64,000 bases of DNA from Anadara kagoshimensis (GCA_021292105.1 CM037861.1:45446310-45510309); one strand, 5' to 3'; shown: positions 34,892-45,509, counted from the stretch's first letter. Notes: generated from the letters alone by a model not told the origin. Made by a program: numbers and translations.

Positions 34892-35582
34892 CAGGAATTT
34901 CATACATCCTCCCACTGGCTGTATTGTTGTCCTCTCTGTGATTCTTTGTGAGTTCATCCTTTGTAAGGTAAATAAATTTCAATCCATTTGCATCTGTTGT
35001 GCATGCAAAATCTGACACCTGTAGTTCCCTTGCGTTTTCCCTGCCACGTCTTCCGAAATACAATAAAATGTCAACAAATACTTTTTTCTGTAGCGATTCT
35101 GGCTTAAATACGTCAAAAGAAGCATACAATTTCATCAAATCTTGCTTCTCAATTGGTGGGTGATGTTCAACTGCCCCGAGACCTTGTCTTTTTAATTCTG
35201 TTGTCATGGCAGTAAATGCGGTCTTAGATTTTTTAAAGTTTTGTCCACTAATAATGTCAACATCTCCAAGATACCTATTTAACCCATGCCTTAGTGCAAT
35301 TAGGGACGATCTTTTATACAGTTCGCCCTTTTTAGTACGTGCTTCCATATAAAACTTTGATAAAACCGAATCCAGTTCCACTTCACCATAGGAAAGTATA
35401 TCCTGAGACATACCCTTTTCTCTTAAATATGCCCTGAAAACATTTACCGCCATGTCCGTCGCCTTCTTCGTATTCCTGGCATCTTTGTCATCTATAATTT
35501 TGTTAACGTTGTCGTCCGTTAAAGCTGCAAATCGTTTCGGACAACTGTCGTCTGATTCAGCCGGCGATATTACCGCAGCCAT
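34892..35582 (-). CDS. tyrosine recombinase (DUF3504/Crypton-type), exon 1
   Basis: Residues 1-230 plus one base. The start ATG at 35582-35580 gives MAAVISPAES. The N-terminal half (about 20-135) has the helical SAM-like core-binding look: LTDDNVNKIIDDKDARNTKK, a segment around YGEVELDSVLSKFY, and SLIALRHGLNRYL. Residues 140-230 begin the catalytic domain, with VFVDILLYFGRRGRENAREL supplying the first catalytic Arg (178-181). The family catalyses strand exchange through a phosphotyrosine intermediate; related domains occur in ZMYM and other Crypton-derived host proteins. Donor GTATGT begins at 34891, phase 1. Whether this is a mobile-element gene or domesticated is decided by context; the mobile relative at 46 kb favours mobile. 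Confidence 0.88.
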
Positions 35583-35584
35583 AT

Positions 35585-35755
35585 TGTTTACTGTTGCGGT
35601 GGTGAAATGGGATTTCCAGATTCTAAAAATAGATTTTGATATTCACCGGATTTTCCGTGGTATATGATGTGAGATCTAATGGTCACGTGTTACCGTTTTA
35701 GCCAATCGTAGAGATGGAATTTATTAATTATATAATAAAAATGAATATTCTAATG
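35585..35755 (-). promoter_or_regulatory. conserved upstream/terminal region of recombinase element
   Basis: Contains CACGTG (E-box) in GGTCACGTGTTACC and CCAAT in TTTTAGCCAATCG, both kept in the gene-less relative at 46 kb (TTCACGTGTTACC, TTTTAGCCAATCA). Conservation in a copy without the gene suggests a terminal or recombinase-recognition role as well as, or instead of, promoter function. Confidence 0.5.
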
Positions 35756-36717
35756 CCAAATTTTATAAACAAGAGATACAAATCCCTGCTATACATCTTT
35801 TACATAAGGATTGTCATTCTTCATTTGGCGGGAGAAAATCTCATTGACTAACATAATAACTAAGTCAAGGGTGGATTTTTTTAATAGAACTGTTTACTTT
35901 TATTGTGTTTATTATACATTGATACAAGACTTTATTTTGTGGTGAATGGGAGTAGATCTAATGGCTATTGAAACATTTACAGATGTTTGTGGTTCTACAT
36001 CAACTTTATTTTAGATGAATACAGCCATGTGGATTTATTTATAAATTTATTTTTAACATGAGGTCAGCTAAGACACACATTTTTGACCATATAAGAGATA
36101 ATTGCCGTCCGTACGGATAATTAAATAGGTCACCTCCGGCCTTTAAGGAAAAGGCAATTATTGGCAATTCAAGTGTTTGTATATTATGTAACACTTTATG
36201 TAAATCTGGGGTAAAACCGTTATATTACTGATACTAGTTTGTGAAAAAGAATTTGGAAAGTGGGATATTTTTTTAGATTGAAATTTAAATACTTTTATCA
36301 ACAAATAAAAATACTACAGAAATGTTGAATGCCTGTGAACCACAAATATATAAAGCACATTCAAGCAATAATTACCAAATACACGTGTAATTTATACCAA
36401 TGTCTTAAGTCATCTGTCCTATCCTATTGATAAAACGCATTTCTTTTCAGAAATGACTTTAGTTATAAAGTTATTGTTATACATACAATTTAAAGGGATA
36501 TTAAGTTGAAATACGCCATTTGTATATTTAACAGATAAACACTAGTGGCGAATTTATTTTAAAACGATTAAAAGATTGTAGTACAAATGTATTTAATTTT
36601 TGAATTTGAACACGCTTGTAAATTCTATTTGAATTTAAACTTCGTGAGTCAACTTAACGACACTTGTCAACACGTACATAATTATTAATACAACATAAGT
36701 CCAATTACGATGCAGTT
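35756..36717. other. intergenic, no gene seen
   Basis: AT-rich. GCCGTCCGTACGGATAATTA at about 36104 is a small palindromic stretch. Nothing else stands out. Confidence 0.4.
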
Positions 36718-36795
36718 AGCCAAATTTACAAATTGCTCGTGTTTAAATGTATAATGAGCCAAATTTACAAATTGCTCGTGTTTAAATGTATAATG
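36718..36795 (+). repeat. 39-bp perfect direct duplication spanning the TM ORF start
   Basis: AGCCAAATTTACAAATTGCT-CGTGTTTAAATGTATAATG occurs at 36718-36756 and again, identically and without spacer, at 36757-36795. The upstream-most in-frame ATG of the following ORF lies in the second copy. Confidence 0.95.
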
Positions 36796-37589
36796 TTACA
36801 TATGTCATGGCGGATGTAATGCAGGATTCGCCATACTTTTATTGCATTTTTTTAGTTGTTATATACGGGATTATAGGAGCCTTTGGTATCATTTTGATTC
36901 TGAATATTTTAGTAAGTTTAATTCTTCAATGTAACAGTTTTGGACATGAGTGTGACAGTTTGTTGTATCTATACATAATACACTTGTTTGGGATGTCCTA
37001 TTCCATTTTCTGTTTATTAAATCTGATGGGCGTCACAAGTATACTCTGTTTTGATAATTACCAAATAGGAATTATCTCTAACATGGCAATTATATGTACA
37101 TTGACAGTTGCATTTATTAATAACAACGTGCGAGGTGAAAAGGAAAGAATAATGTGTGAAGCATTTGTGTTAATTATTGTTGTGTTATTTGTTTTAAAAA
37201 TACTCCCGGAAAATATACATATAGATGGTAAATTTGGTTGCAATATGCCTGACCAAGAAGATGGAACTGTCTTTATCTCCACAACCCGAGACGAACAATT
37301 CGACGCCGTCAAAACAGGAAAATTTCAAAGTATTGATCCAAAATATTTTGAAACGGGCATGTTGATATTGTCAAAAGTAGATTATAATTTTTGTCAGAAG
37401 GAGATTAAAGGTTGCGATGTTATTATAGAGGAGTATGTTTATCACCGTTTACTACTTACAATGATATTACTACTGATTCTTATAAATAAGTTGACAAGTG
37501 AGTATCATTTAACACTATTATACATTCCGAAAATGACAAAATGGAAGGTCGTGGAATCAAACCCCGTCCGGGTCTGGCCAAAGATATAA
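36786..37589 (+). CDS. predicted five-TM membrane protein, unknown family
   Basis: A 267-codon intronless reading with sustained coding character. Hydrophobic segments lie at about 17-47, 58-82, 93-111, 123-140 and 219-236. Between TM4 and TM5 is a ~78-residue polar domain with Cys152, Cys203 and Cys210, possibly disulphide-bonded outside the cell. The first ATG (36786) is inside a 39-bp duplication; Met8 at 36807 has a better context (GTCATGGCG) and is the likelier start. I do not recognise the family. From about residue 251 (TKWKVVESNPVRVWPKI) the frame runs into a SINE, so the natural C-terminus is lost or replaced. It could be a single-copy orphan, a retrocopy, or part of a larger spliced gene. 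Confidence 0.5.
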   Translation: MYNVTYVMADVMQDSPYFYCIFLVVIYGIIGAFGIILILNILVSLILQCNSFGHECDSLLYLYIIHLFGMSYSIFCLLNLMGVTSILCFDNYQIGIISNMAIICTLTVAFINNNVRGEKERIMCEAFVLIIVVLFVLKILPENIHIDGKFGCNMPDQEDGTVFISTTRDEQFDAVKTGKFQSIDPKYFETGMLILSKVDYNFCQKEIKGCDVIIEEYVYHRLLLTMILLLILINKLTSEYHLTLLYIPKMTKWKVVESNPVRVWPKI

Positions 37590-37905
37590 ATGTAGGTAGT
37601 GACTGTTCTTTCGCCAAGCACTCAGCATTACGAAATGAAAGTCGCAGTTCTTTCGGATGGCATTACGAAATGAAAGTCACAGTTCTTCGGATGGGAACTT
37701 AAACGAGGTCCCGTGTCACGGTATAGGCTTGGTACGATAAAGAACCCTGCTGTATAATCTATCGGCGCAACGCACAGGCAAAATTTATTCACCTTCGCCT
37801 ATAGCTAGTAGTATGCAGATATAACCACCTTCTTTACTACAACAGCTGGCGCCATCTCGATATAAGTGAAATATTCTTGACGGGGATGTTAAATACCATT
37901 ACCGA
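37532..37905 (+). repeat. tRNA-derived SINE, copy 2 (near full length)
   Basis: Head GGTCGTGGAATCAAACCCCG-TCCGGGTCTGGCC, then TTTCGCCAAGCACTCAGCAT-TACG, a small internal duplication of CATTACGAAATGAAAGTC, CGGATGGGAACTTAAACGAG, AAAGAACCCTGCTGTATAAT, and the tail TCTCGATATAAGTGAAATAT-TCTTGA. It is the opposite-orientation relative of 16742-16990. It overlaps and supplies the 3' end of the preceding ORF. Confidence 0.75.
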
Positions 37906-38332
37906 ACTCGACTCAGAAATGCCTTTTTCGTTATCGATACAAGTATATGAATAACGATGACCAGTTCAAATTGCATAACGTCGAAGCTGAACGTGGCACT
38001 GTTCACTTTGCTTTTAAAACTGTTTATAGTACTAGTGTCCGCATTGACTATTTTAGCACTTAGACTGTTCAAGTGGTCTGTAATCCTGTTGCTAAACATA
38101 TTTTTACATTTTTTCAGGCGTATTCGTTTTATGAACATTTTTTTATTGTGACCACTAGTGTTGTTAACTGTCAAGTTTGAATGGTATACTGTTTTTATTA
38201 TTATAAACACCCGGTATATGTCGACAAAGATAAAGTGGTACATCCGGGCAGTTAAGTGTTTATAAACAGTCTGTAAACACGGATGTTTTTAGGAAGACTT
38301 TCATTACATAAAATTATTAAGCAGGAGCATAT
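37906..38332. other. region with a short hydrophobic ORF
   Basis: A 64-codon plus-strand ORF at 37957-38151 has one or two hydrophobic stretches (LLKLFIVLVSALTILALRLF). It lacks homology I recognise and overlaps an antisense ORF. Real coding status is doubtful. Confidence 0.25.
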
Positions 38333-38415
38333 CTACAGAAGTGGCTCAGTGGTCTTAAGTTTTTGTGTTATCATGGAGTTTGTAAGTAACAGAGCGCAAG
38401 TTCGAATCCCAAAAA
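38333..38415 (+). repeat. tRNA-like SINE head or tRNA pseudogene
   Basis: Box A TGGCTCAGTGG (38342-38352) and box B AGTTCGAATCCC (about 38399-38410) are at suitable spacing for a leucine/serine-type tRNA with a long variable arm. I could not fold a good acceptor stem, and the flanks run into simple sequence, so a tRNA-derived SINE head is likelier than a working tRNA. Confidence 0.55.
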
Positions 38416-38489
38416 GTGTATACTTTTATTTTTATTTCGAATACTTTCATTTTCACAAAAGTTAATTTTCTCTATAAAATACATAAAAA

Positions 38490-40235
38490 TACATACACTT
38501 ACGAATAGTAACAATAGGTCTGATACACATACCCTATAATAACAATTGGACAGATACACTTACCAATAGTAACAATAGGGTTGATACACATGTCCGATAG
38601 TAACAATAGGGCAGATACACTTACCAATAGTAACAATAGGGCTGATACACATACCCGACAGCAACAATAGGTTTGATACACTTACCCGATAATAATAGGA
38701 CAGATACACTTACCAATAGTAACAATAAGACAGATACACTTACCAATAGTAACAATAGGGTTGATACACATACCCGATAATAACAATAGGACAGATACAC
38801 TTACCCGATAATAACAATAAGGCAGATAAACTTACCCGATAGTTACATAGGGACAGATACACTTACCGATAGTAACAATAGGGCTGTTACACTTACCCCC
38901 TAATAACAATAGGACAGATTCACTTACCCTATAGTAACAATAGGACAAATACACTTACCCGATAGTAACAATAGGGCAGATACACTTACTTACCGATAGT
39001 AACAATAGGACAGATGCACTTACCGATAGTAACAATAGGGCAGATACACTTACTTACCCGATAGTAACAATAGGACAGATACACTTACTAACCCGATAGT
39101 AACAATAGGACAGATACACTTACTTACCCGATAGTAACAACAGGGCAGATACACTAACTAACCCGATAGTTACAATAGGACAAATATACTTACCCGATAG
39201 TAACAATAGGGCAGATACACTTACCCGATAGTAACAATAGGACAGATACACTTACCCGATAATAACAATAAGGCAGATAAACTTACCCGATAGTTACAAT
39301 AGGACAGATACACTTACCGATAGTAACAATAGGGTTGATACACATACCCGATAATAACAATAGGACAGATACACTTACCCGATAATAACAATAAGGCAGA
39401 TAAACTTACCCGATAGTTGCATAGGGACAGATACACTTACCGATAGTAACAATAGGGCTGATACACTTACCCCATAATAACAATAGGACAGATTCACTTA
39501 CCCTATAGTAACAATAGGACAGATACACTTACCCGATAATAACAATAAGGCAGATAAACTTACCCGATAGTTACATAGGGACAGATACACTTACCGATAG
39601 TATCAATAGGGCTGTTACACTTACCCCATAATAACAATAGGACAGATTCACTTACCCTATAGTAACAATAGGACAAATACACTTACCCGATAGTAACAAT
39701 AGGGCAGATACACTTACCCTATAGTAACAATAGGACAAATACACTTACCCGATAGTAACAATAGGGCAGATACACTTACTTACCAATAGTAACAATAGGA
39801 CAGATGCACTTACCGATAATAATAATAGGGCAGATACACTTACTTACCCGATAGTAACAATAGGACAGATACACTTACTAACCCGATAGTAACAATAGGA
39901 CAAATACACTTACTTACCCGATAGTAACAACAGGGCAGATACACTAACTAACCCGATAGTTACAATAGGACAAATACACTTACCCGATAGTAACAATAGG
40001 GCAGATACACTTACCCGATAGTAACAATAGGACAGATACACTTACCCGATAATAACAATAAGGCAGATAAACTTACCCGATAGTTACAATAGGACAGATA
40101 CACTTACCGATAGTAACAATAGGGCTGATACACTTACCCCATAATAACAATAGGACAGATTCACTTACCCGATAGTAACAATAGAACAAATACACTTACC
40201 CGATAATAACAATAGGGCAGATACGCTTACTCGAT
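38490..40235. repeat. 31-bp minisatellite, ~55 units
   Basis: Tandem units of CCGATAGTAACAATAGGACA-GATACACTTAC, with variants GGGCAG, ACAAAT, ACATAC and AATAAC. A segment around 39012 recurs about 790 bp on (39802), indicating a higher-order duplication. On the minus strand nearly every unit has GGTAAGTG, a 5'-splice-site consensus. It does not keep an open frame for any length. Confidence 0.95.
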
Positions 40236-40680
40236 GCCAATCATTCTTCGATTTGTGATCCGTAGCTGGTAATGAGTTGCCAAGGCAGTTTTGCGTTAAA
40301 ATATTCCGCTTGGCAACCGAGTTCCATCAGGGGCTTTTGTCAACAATATATTTCTTGTAAACATCAGTTAGCATGGTTAGTTGTTTATCTTTACAGGTGT
40401 AGGATCTCTGGATATGAAGTTATTTAGAGCCAGCTGTCTGGTAGAAGAACCCCGGTGTTACTGCCACAATCTCAATAGGACTTTTTATATTGTTATATTT
40501 GTAAACGTTATTGTTTTGTTTCTGTGTCACCCATGTGTGATGCTATATTGTTTTTTAAACTCCTATTTATACACCGACTATCTCACAATATTTTTGAATA
40601 CATTTGTCTTTTCTTGCATTTGCTACAAAAATCTGATTTTATACCTACAATATGCCAACTAATGTATTTATTAATAAAAT
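40236..40680 (+). other. possible small hydrophobic ORF after the minisatellite
   Basis: Codons 40381-40662 give a 93-residue Cys-rich hydrophobic reading (FYIVIFVNVIVLFLCHPCVM…). TTTACAGGTG at 40390 could be an acceptor that would remove the start. GTTGCCAAG at about 40279 and CTTGGCAAC at about 40308 form a small inverted repeat upstream. No family recognised; coding status unresolved. Confidence 0.25.
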
Positions 40681-40939
40681 GATATAAGTACTTATACATG
40701 CATTATTTTACACTTAAATTAATGTCCAAAAATAATAGAATAAAACTAATATGCTAGCAAAGGATGTAGGAAATACTGTGAATGTTGCAAATAAACCGAC
40801 AAATACAAATCGGTTTGACAAAAAATACTTCAATCCCCTTAATCCCTATATCTCACGCCAAAGAAACCTTACTGTTTATTTAGCCTATAAATCGGACAAA
40901 GCAGGATATTTTATAGATTTCAAGATGACGGGTAGAAAT

Positions 40940-41508
40940 AAATTATTCTTTTACTTACATGAGCCGAGTGTTACTAAAACATCTTGTTTGGGCTCCATCC
41001 TTGCTTCATATATCATTTTATGCGACAAAATATAACCTCGATGGGTGTTTACAATGATAACTTTTTACGAAATGGTGGGATTCTTTATGTTACGTAGTCA
41101 TGACGAAAGAGTTGACTATTTACATAGGTTGGTGCATCTCAAGAACGGATTGATTTTTACGTAACTGGTATGACCAAAATTGATTTAATAATGTAATAAA
41201 GTAAACTACTTTTCTGCATTTTCAAACTTTTGAAAAAATTGACGTAAATTCAAACTTTTAAACTTAACCCGACCTTTGAGCTACCCTTCATTGTACCCCT
41301 TGCGAACCTACGTTATAATAAATTTTTCGTCATCATTACGTCACACGAAAGACACAGTCTGTAAAACAAAAATACTATTGCAAACACCCATCCAAAATAT
41401 ATTTTGGTGTATTGGTGTATTAAATGAGCTATAATGCATGGATTATATCGAAATAAGGAGTATTAGCAACGACTCGACTCATGTAATATATAAGTAAATG
41501 ATTAATTG
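40940..41508. repeat. ~565-bp inverted-repeat element (CATGAGCCGAGT family)
   Basis: TTTTACTTACATGAGCCGAG near 40950 is mirrored by CGACTCGACTCATGTAATAT-ATAAGTAAATGA near 41471-41503, and CAAAATATAACCTCGATGGG-TGTTT by AACACCCATCCAAAATATA-TTTTGG. Arms are about 110 bp. A half-copy is at 9555-9725. Confidence 0.75.
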
Positions 41509-41619
41509 ATTTTTAACTGGACCATTTAAATCTTTGAAATATTAGCGTTGTTCCTTTCTCTCTGAAGTAGAGTAGACAGATTGTATAAAAACGTAAAAGT
41601 AAAATACATCAGCCTTTTT

Positions 41620-41915
41620 ATCCCCTGCATTTCGAAGAAAGAAGGGGGTAACTAGTTTCAGACCGGCCTTCCTTCCGTCCGAAATTCCTGTCTGCGCAAA
41701 TTCTCTAAAACTATGAAGCATTATTTCGTGAAACTTGGTGCAAAACATCAACATTGGTAGAAGATGCGCATATCGTTAATCTGAGTTGGTATGCAGATTT
41801 TCCAGAGTGTTATTGTCCTTTGAACATATAAGTGCAAATCAGTAAAAAGAATATGCTGGCGGGGATCCTAATTCACTGAAATTACTTGTTACTATAACCT
41901 TTTTGTATTGCGTAA
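41620..41915 (+). repeat. dispersed repeat copy A (AAACTATGAAGCA body)
   Basis: Shares AATTCTC-AAAACTATGAAGCA, GAAACTTG-TGCAAA, GATGCGCAT and ATTCACTGAAATTAC in order with 42684-42930. The start (TTATCCCCTGCATTTCG, with CCTTCCTTCCGTCCG) resembles the 5' ends of array-bearing elements. Confidence 0.65.
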
Positions 41916-41999
41916 TCGGAATTCGGATTTTTTTAAGAAAACTTTTATAGAACCGATAACGGTCAGCGATTCATCATGTCATATACAGACAGTAGAGAT

Positions 42000-42192
42000 C
42001 TGTCGAAAGTTTAACAGTGGGCTAACGAAAAGTGGGCGAAGAACGGCTGTAAAGTGATCGACATTGGGATAGCTAATAGCCAAAAAGCTGTCAAGAGATA
42101 AATAGCAGCTGCTGAAAAGTTGTAGAGATATAGACAGAGATATGAGCTGTCTATTGGGCACAAATTCGTTAGCTTAGTGTTAAACTTAGAAC
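42000..42192. repeat. small inverted-repeat element (TTCGTTAGC ends)
   Basis: GAAAGTTTAACAGTGGGCTA-ACGAA at about 42005 is mirrored by TTCGTTAGCTTAGTGTTAAA-CTTAG ending near 42190. Single termini of the same sort occur at about 25201 and 44716. Confidence 0.6.
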
Positions 42193-42215
42193 ATGTGTGT
42201 ACTGTACAATTTTTG

Positions 42216-42679
42216 GATTACCTATCCGAAGGTCATGTAAGCTTCTGGTATAGCGCAGCGTGTGTTTGTACGTTTGTGTGCGTGCATGCGTCGTTTTTTT
42301 ACTTCTCTGAAACAACTGGACAGGTTTTAATTAAACTCAGAAATATTTATATAACCGGTCAATTTGATATATAGATGAAGGTCATTAGTTCAAAGGTCAA
42401 GGTCACAGAAGGGAAAGAGTATTGAAATGTTTTATTATCTAGAAAACTATTAACTTTTTGTAGAGGCATGTATATTAGAATATTGTAGGTCTTTATATAT
42501 AGATGAAAGTAATGAGTTCAAAGGTCAAGTTAACAAAATACTGAAGTGGTGAATGCTTCAAATATTGACTATATATAATGACTTTGACATTTGCAGGGTT
42601 TAAGTTTTTATGTATTCTTTAAATATGTAATGGCCATTATTAATCAGGTGAGCGTATCAGGCCCAATGGGCCTATTGTT
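42216..42679 (+). mobile_element. short HINE-like element
   Basis: A degenerate 5' end (GATTACCTATCCGAAGGTCA-TGTAAGC, compare AGCTCACCTGGCCAAAGGCC), about two array units with GTTCAAAGGTCAAGGTCACA, and a 3' end TCAGGTGAGCGTATCAGG-CCCAATGGGCCTATTGTT. Confidence 0.75.
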
Positions 42680-42683
42680 TAAT

Positions 42684-42930
42684 TATTCCCCGCCCTTTGG
42701 CCGGACACTTCTTTTCCGAAGTAATTCTCCAAAACTATGAAGCACTGTTTTTCGAAACTTGATGCAAAGCATAAACATTGTTAGGAGATGCGCATTTCAT
42801 TAACCTGGGTTGGTTAACTCATTTTTCTAGGAGTTATGGCCCTTTGAATATAAGTGGAAATCAATCACAAAAAGGACCTACAGGCAAGGGGAAGATCCAA
42901 ATTCACTGAATTTACATGTTATACCATTCA
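42684..42930 (+). repeat. dispersed repeat copy B
   Basis: Second copy of the 41620-41915 sequence, beginning CCCCGCCCTTTGGCCGG. The HINE-like element at 42216-42679 lies between the two copies. Confidence 0.65.
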
Positions 42931-43139
42931 ATACATTAAAAAATTGGTGTGTGACAATTGGAAATGCACACTGAATGGACTGCATAATTGTGATTGGTTG
43001 AATAGCCATTTTTTATAAGAGATCGTTTATTGGAAAACCTATATGAATCATATATCAAATGTATATAATAACTATGAAGCAGTTTAGTTGATCTGAAACA
43101 CTTACTTAGGATGACAATGTCTATCGAATCCAACTCGAG

Positions 43140-43300
43140 ACAGATTCCTTCTAATGTCGCTTGCCGGTTATCGGTGGTTTACTCCGTGTACCCTATTTTA
43201 TATCACAACCCTAAAATTGACTGCCTCGATATAAGTAAAAAAATAATTGAGTAGTGCGTAAAACCCCATTTTCCCCAAGGTGTCTTCTTTGATACAAACG
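43140..43300 (+). repeat. SINE 3' fragment
   Basis: GACTGCCTCGATATAAGTAA followed by TTGAGTAGTGCGTAAAACCC matches the SINE tail at 37848-37905. Confidence 0.6.
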
Positions 43301-44179
43301 TAGAGGAATAGTGAATGCGTCTCAATGCCTGCTTAATGTTGAGCATTTATAATCAAACACGTTTTCGTCATTCACATGAACAGTTATGACAGCGCTTCAA
43401 CCATTTACATTAATTACATGGATCATCAAAATTTCTATATAAAAATGATAGTAGTCCAAATAATTATTTTTTTCCAGTATTTTTATTTACTAGTGACCTT
43501 AACTTTGGTATTTGAGATATCACCGTTGTATCTACTGAAAAAGTTTTTATTATCGCGGTATAGGAAATTTAGACATATCCGCGTAGCTTAATTTTAGCGT
43601 TTGTAAAATATGCACTTTAACACAATAAGCATAATATAAATTTCGCTCGGTATTTTGTTACGCGCAAAACAAACGACCTAGAAATAAGCGAAAATCAGTA
43701 CACCCCGAAAATGAATACGCATACAAAATCTAAAGTTCTGGTCGTAGTGGGTAATGCCACTTACTTACTTACCACAGCAAATTATCTTTTATTTAGCTTC
43801 AATCCTTAATTCATAAAAAAATAATAATAATCGCACTTGAAATGCGAGGTAAGCGTCCTAATTCTTCCATTTTCCCTTTTCAATAATATTCCTTATGCAT
43901 TTAAAATGGCGCTTTAATTGAAAAATACTAATGTCTTTATTTTGAGTCAAAATAAATTAACTAGAATTGAACTACTTGTTAATAAATTAAGACAATACTC
44001 ATGAGTATATATTTACAGTACATTTGCTACAGGCTTTTCAAAAGTTTAATACTTCGCTAACGAATATTTATAAGTCTAAGATAGACGGTCGAGTGATTTG
44101 TGATTGACAAACTACTGAGGTTTAAATTTAGGTCGCAGCTATGAATAAATTGTCGAGAAAGGTAAGAAGGGCCGATATA
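43301..44179. other. intergenic with a short hydrophobic ORF
   Basis: Codons 43376-43591 read a 71-residue peptide with one hydrophobic stretch (IIIFFQYFYLLVTLTLVF) and a basic tail. No family recognised and nothing else is seen in the interval. Confidence 0.25.
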
Positions 44180-44716
44180 AGCTGCAGATTCTGCACTTCT
44201 GCATGGTTTTTATCCTTTATTTCTTTTAATTAAAAAATGTTTCCATTAAACTATCAATAAAATGCATTTAAAATGCACTGATCTAACCAAATTATATTTT
44301 TAATTAAAAACATTATTGTCATAGAGAAATTTTGCGAAAATTGTGGAAAATTGATCAAGTTTATACACCAATTGGGCCTTATTCAAAGTTACACCAGGGC
44401 ATTTAGGGTCAGGTAGATCATTGTTGCTCGGATTTTTCCCAGGTGTGATCATCATGAATATTCAAATTATGACATAACGTTTATAGCTGTTCCAAGAAGG
44501 GATAATTTTGACATAGTCATATTTGTTGTTTTGTTAAAAAGTTAAATGATTGCTCTATGTACAGATTTAAGTTCACTTTTTCATGAATAAAAATATTTTT
44601 CCCTATTACGTCAGTATATTTTGTATTAAGTTTTGACAATTTTTTGGGGGAGTTTGTTGGAAAACAGACTTTATTTTTGCATGTTCCATGTGCACTGAAT
44701 TTATGGAAATACAGCA
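44180..44716. repeat. ~500-bp dispersed repeat, copy 1
   Basis: TTATACACCAATTGGGCCTT-ATTCAAAG, GCATTTAGGGTCAGG, AAAGTT-AAATTGCTCTAT and TTGCATGTTCCATGTGCACT-GAATTT recur in the same order at 51120-51745, where an extra segment is inserted. Confidence 0.75.
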
Positions 44717-45219
44717 ATTCGTTAGCTTAGTGTAAAACTTTAGACAGGTCTGTATGTCTCACAGAATTTCATACACCAATAAACTAATTTAAAAGTTTCA
44801 ACACGTATATCTGGACCATAACTATGTACAAATTAAAATAATACTCAGGGGTGTACATATTTATACCTGACTAAAATTGCATGCACTGATAAACTGATTA
44901 AAAAATTACAACACGCATTATATAGTTGTTACCAACAATGACGAAACCATTAAATATTTACTGCTCACTTCCTATAATTCAAATTTTTTTCGATGGCTCA
45001 TTATTTTTATCACCCGATACCAACAATAGCCTTCTTTGCACTCAGTATATCTCCCTGAAACGTGACTGTGGTGACTACAGAAAACGTTATTCTCATCAGA
45101 CTTCAATATCCATGCAAGATTTTATTGTAGTCTGAGTTTTCACATCTTTTGAAAACATAACGTGTTTGGTTCCGTCGAAATTACAGAATAGTTTTGTTTT
45201 TATATCAAAGGTGACCGAC

Positions 45220-45300
45220 TATATGAAAATCCAAAACAAAACTGACCGCCTCGATATAAGTGAAAGAATCTTGATTTGGGCGTAAAACTCCATTTCTCCA
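45220..45300 (+). repeat. SINE 3' fragment
   Basis: ACTGACCGCCTCGATATAAG-TGAAAGAATCTTGATTTGGG-CGTAAAACTCC, the same tail as at 37848 and 43221. Confidence 0.6.
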
Positions 45301-45509
45301 GTCCACTCCAACAACGTCGGAGCTGCAAAGTTACTACATATTAGCTAATTTTTCAAAATACTGTCTATGACATTTTTGTTACTACATTGGTTTTATTTTA
45401 AGAACCAAATGCTTCAAACTGAAAAAATCGAGAAAAGGCCACACACTACACATACATTGTTGTAAGTATATATGTTTGATGGTACAGGATGCAATATAAC
45501 TTACTATTA

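Larger units (their letters stand above)
33506..35755 (-). mobile_element. Crypton-like tyrosine-recombinase element
   Basis: About 2.2 kb comprising the palindrome, a two-exon recombinase gene read leftward, and a right end with CACCGGATTTTCCGTGG-TATATGATGTGAGATC, TCACGTGTTACC and TTAGCCAATCGTAGAGAT. Both the palindrome half and this right end recur at 46024-46430, with only about 200 bp and no gene between them, which marks the limits of a mobile unit. TTTTATTATATAATT just inside the palindrome also has an inverted partner at about 35732-35746. The exact cut sites are unknown. Confidence 0.7.

Noticed and set aside
38333-38415. Functional tRNA-Leu gene
   Set aside because: Box A and box B are good but I could not pair a proper acceptor stem, so I called it a SINE head or pseudogene.
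38490-40235. CRISPR-like array
   Set aside because: Units are directly tandem at 31 bp with no unique spacers, and the context is a eukaryotic intron-bearing genome.
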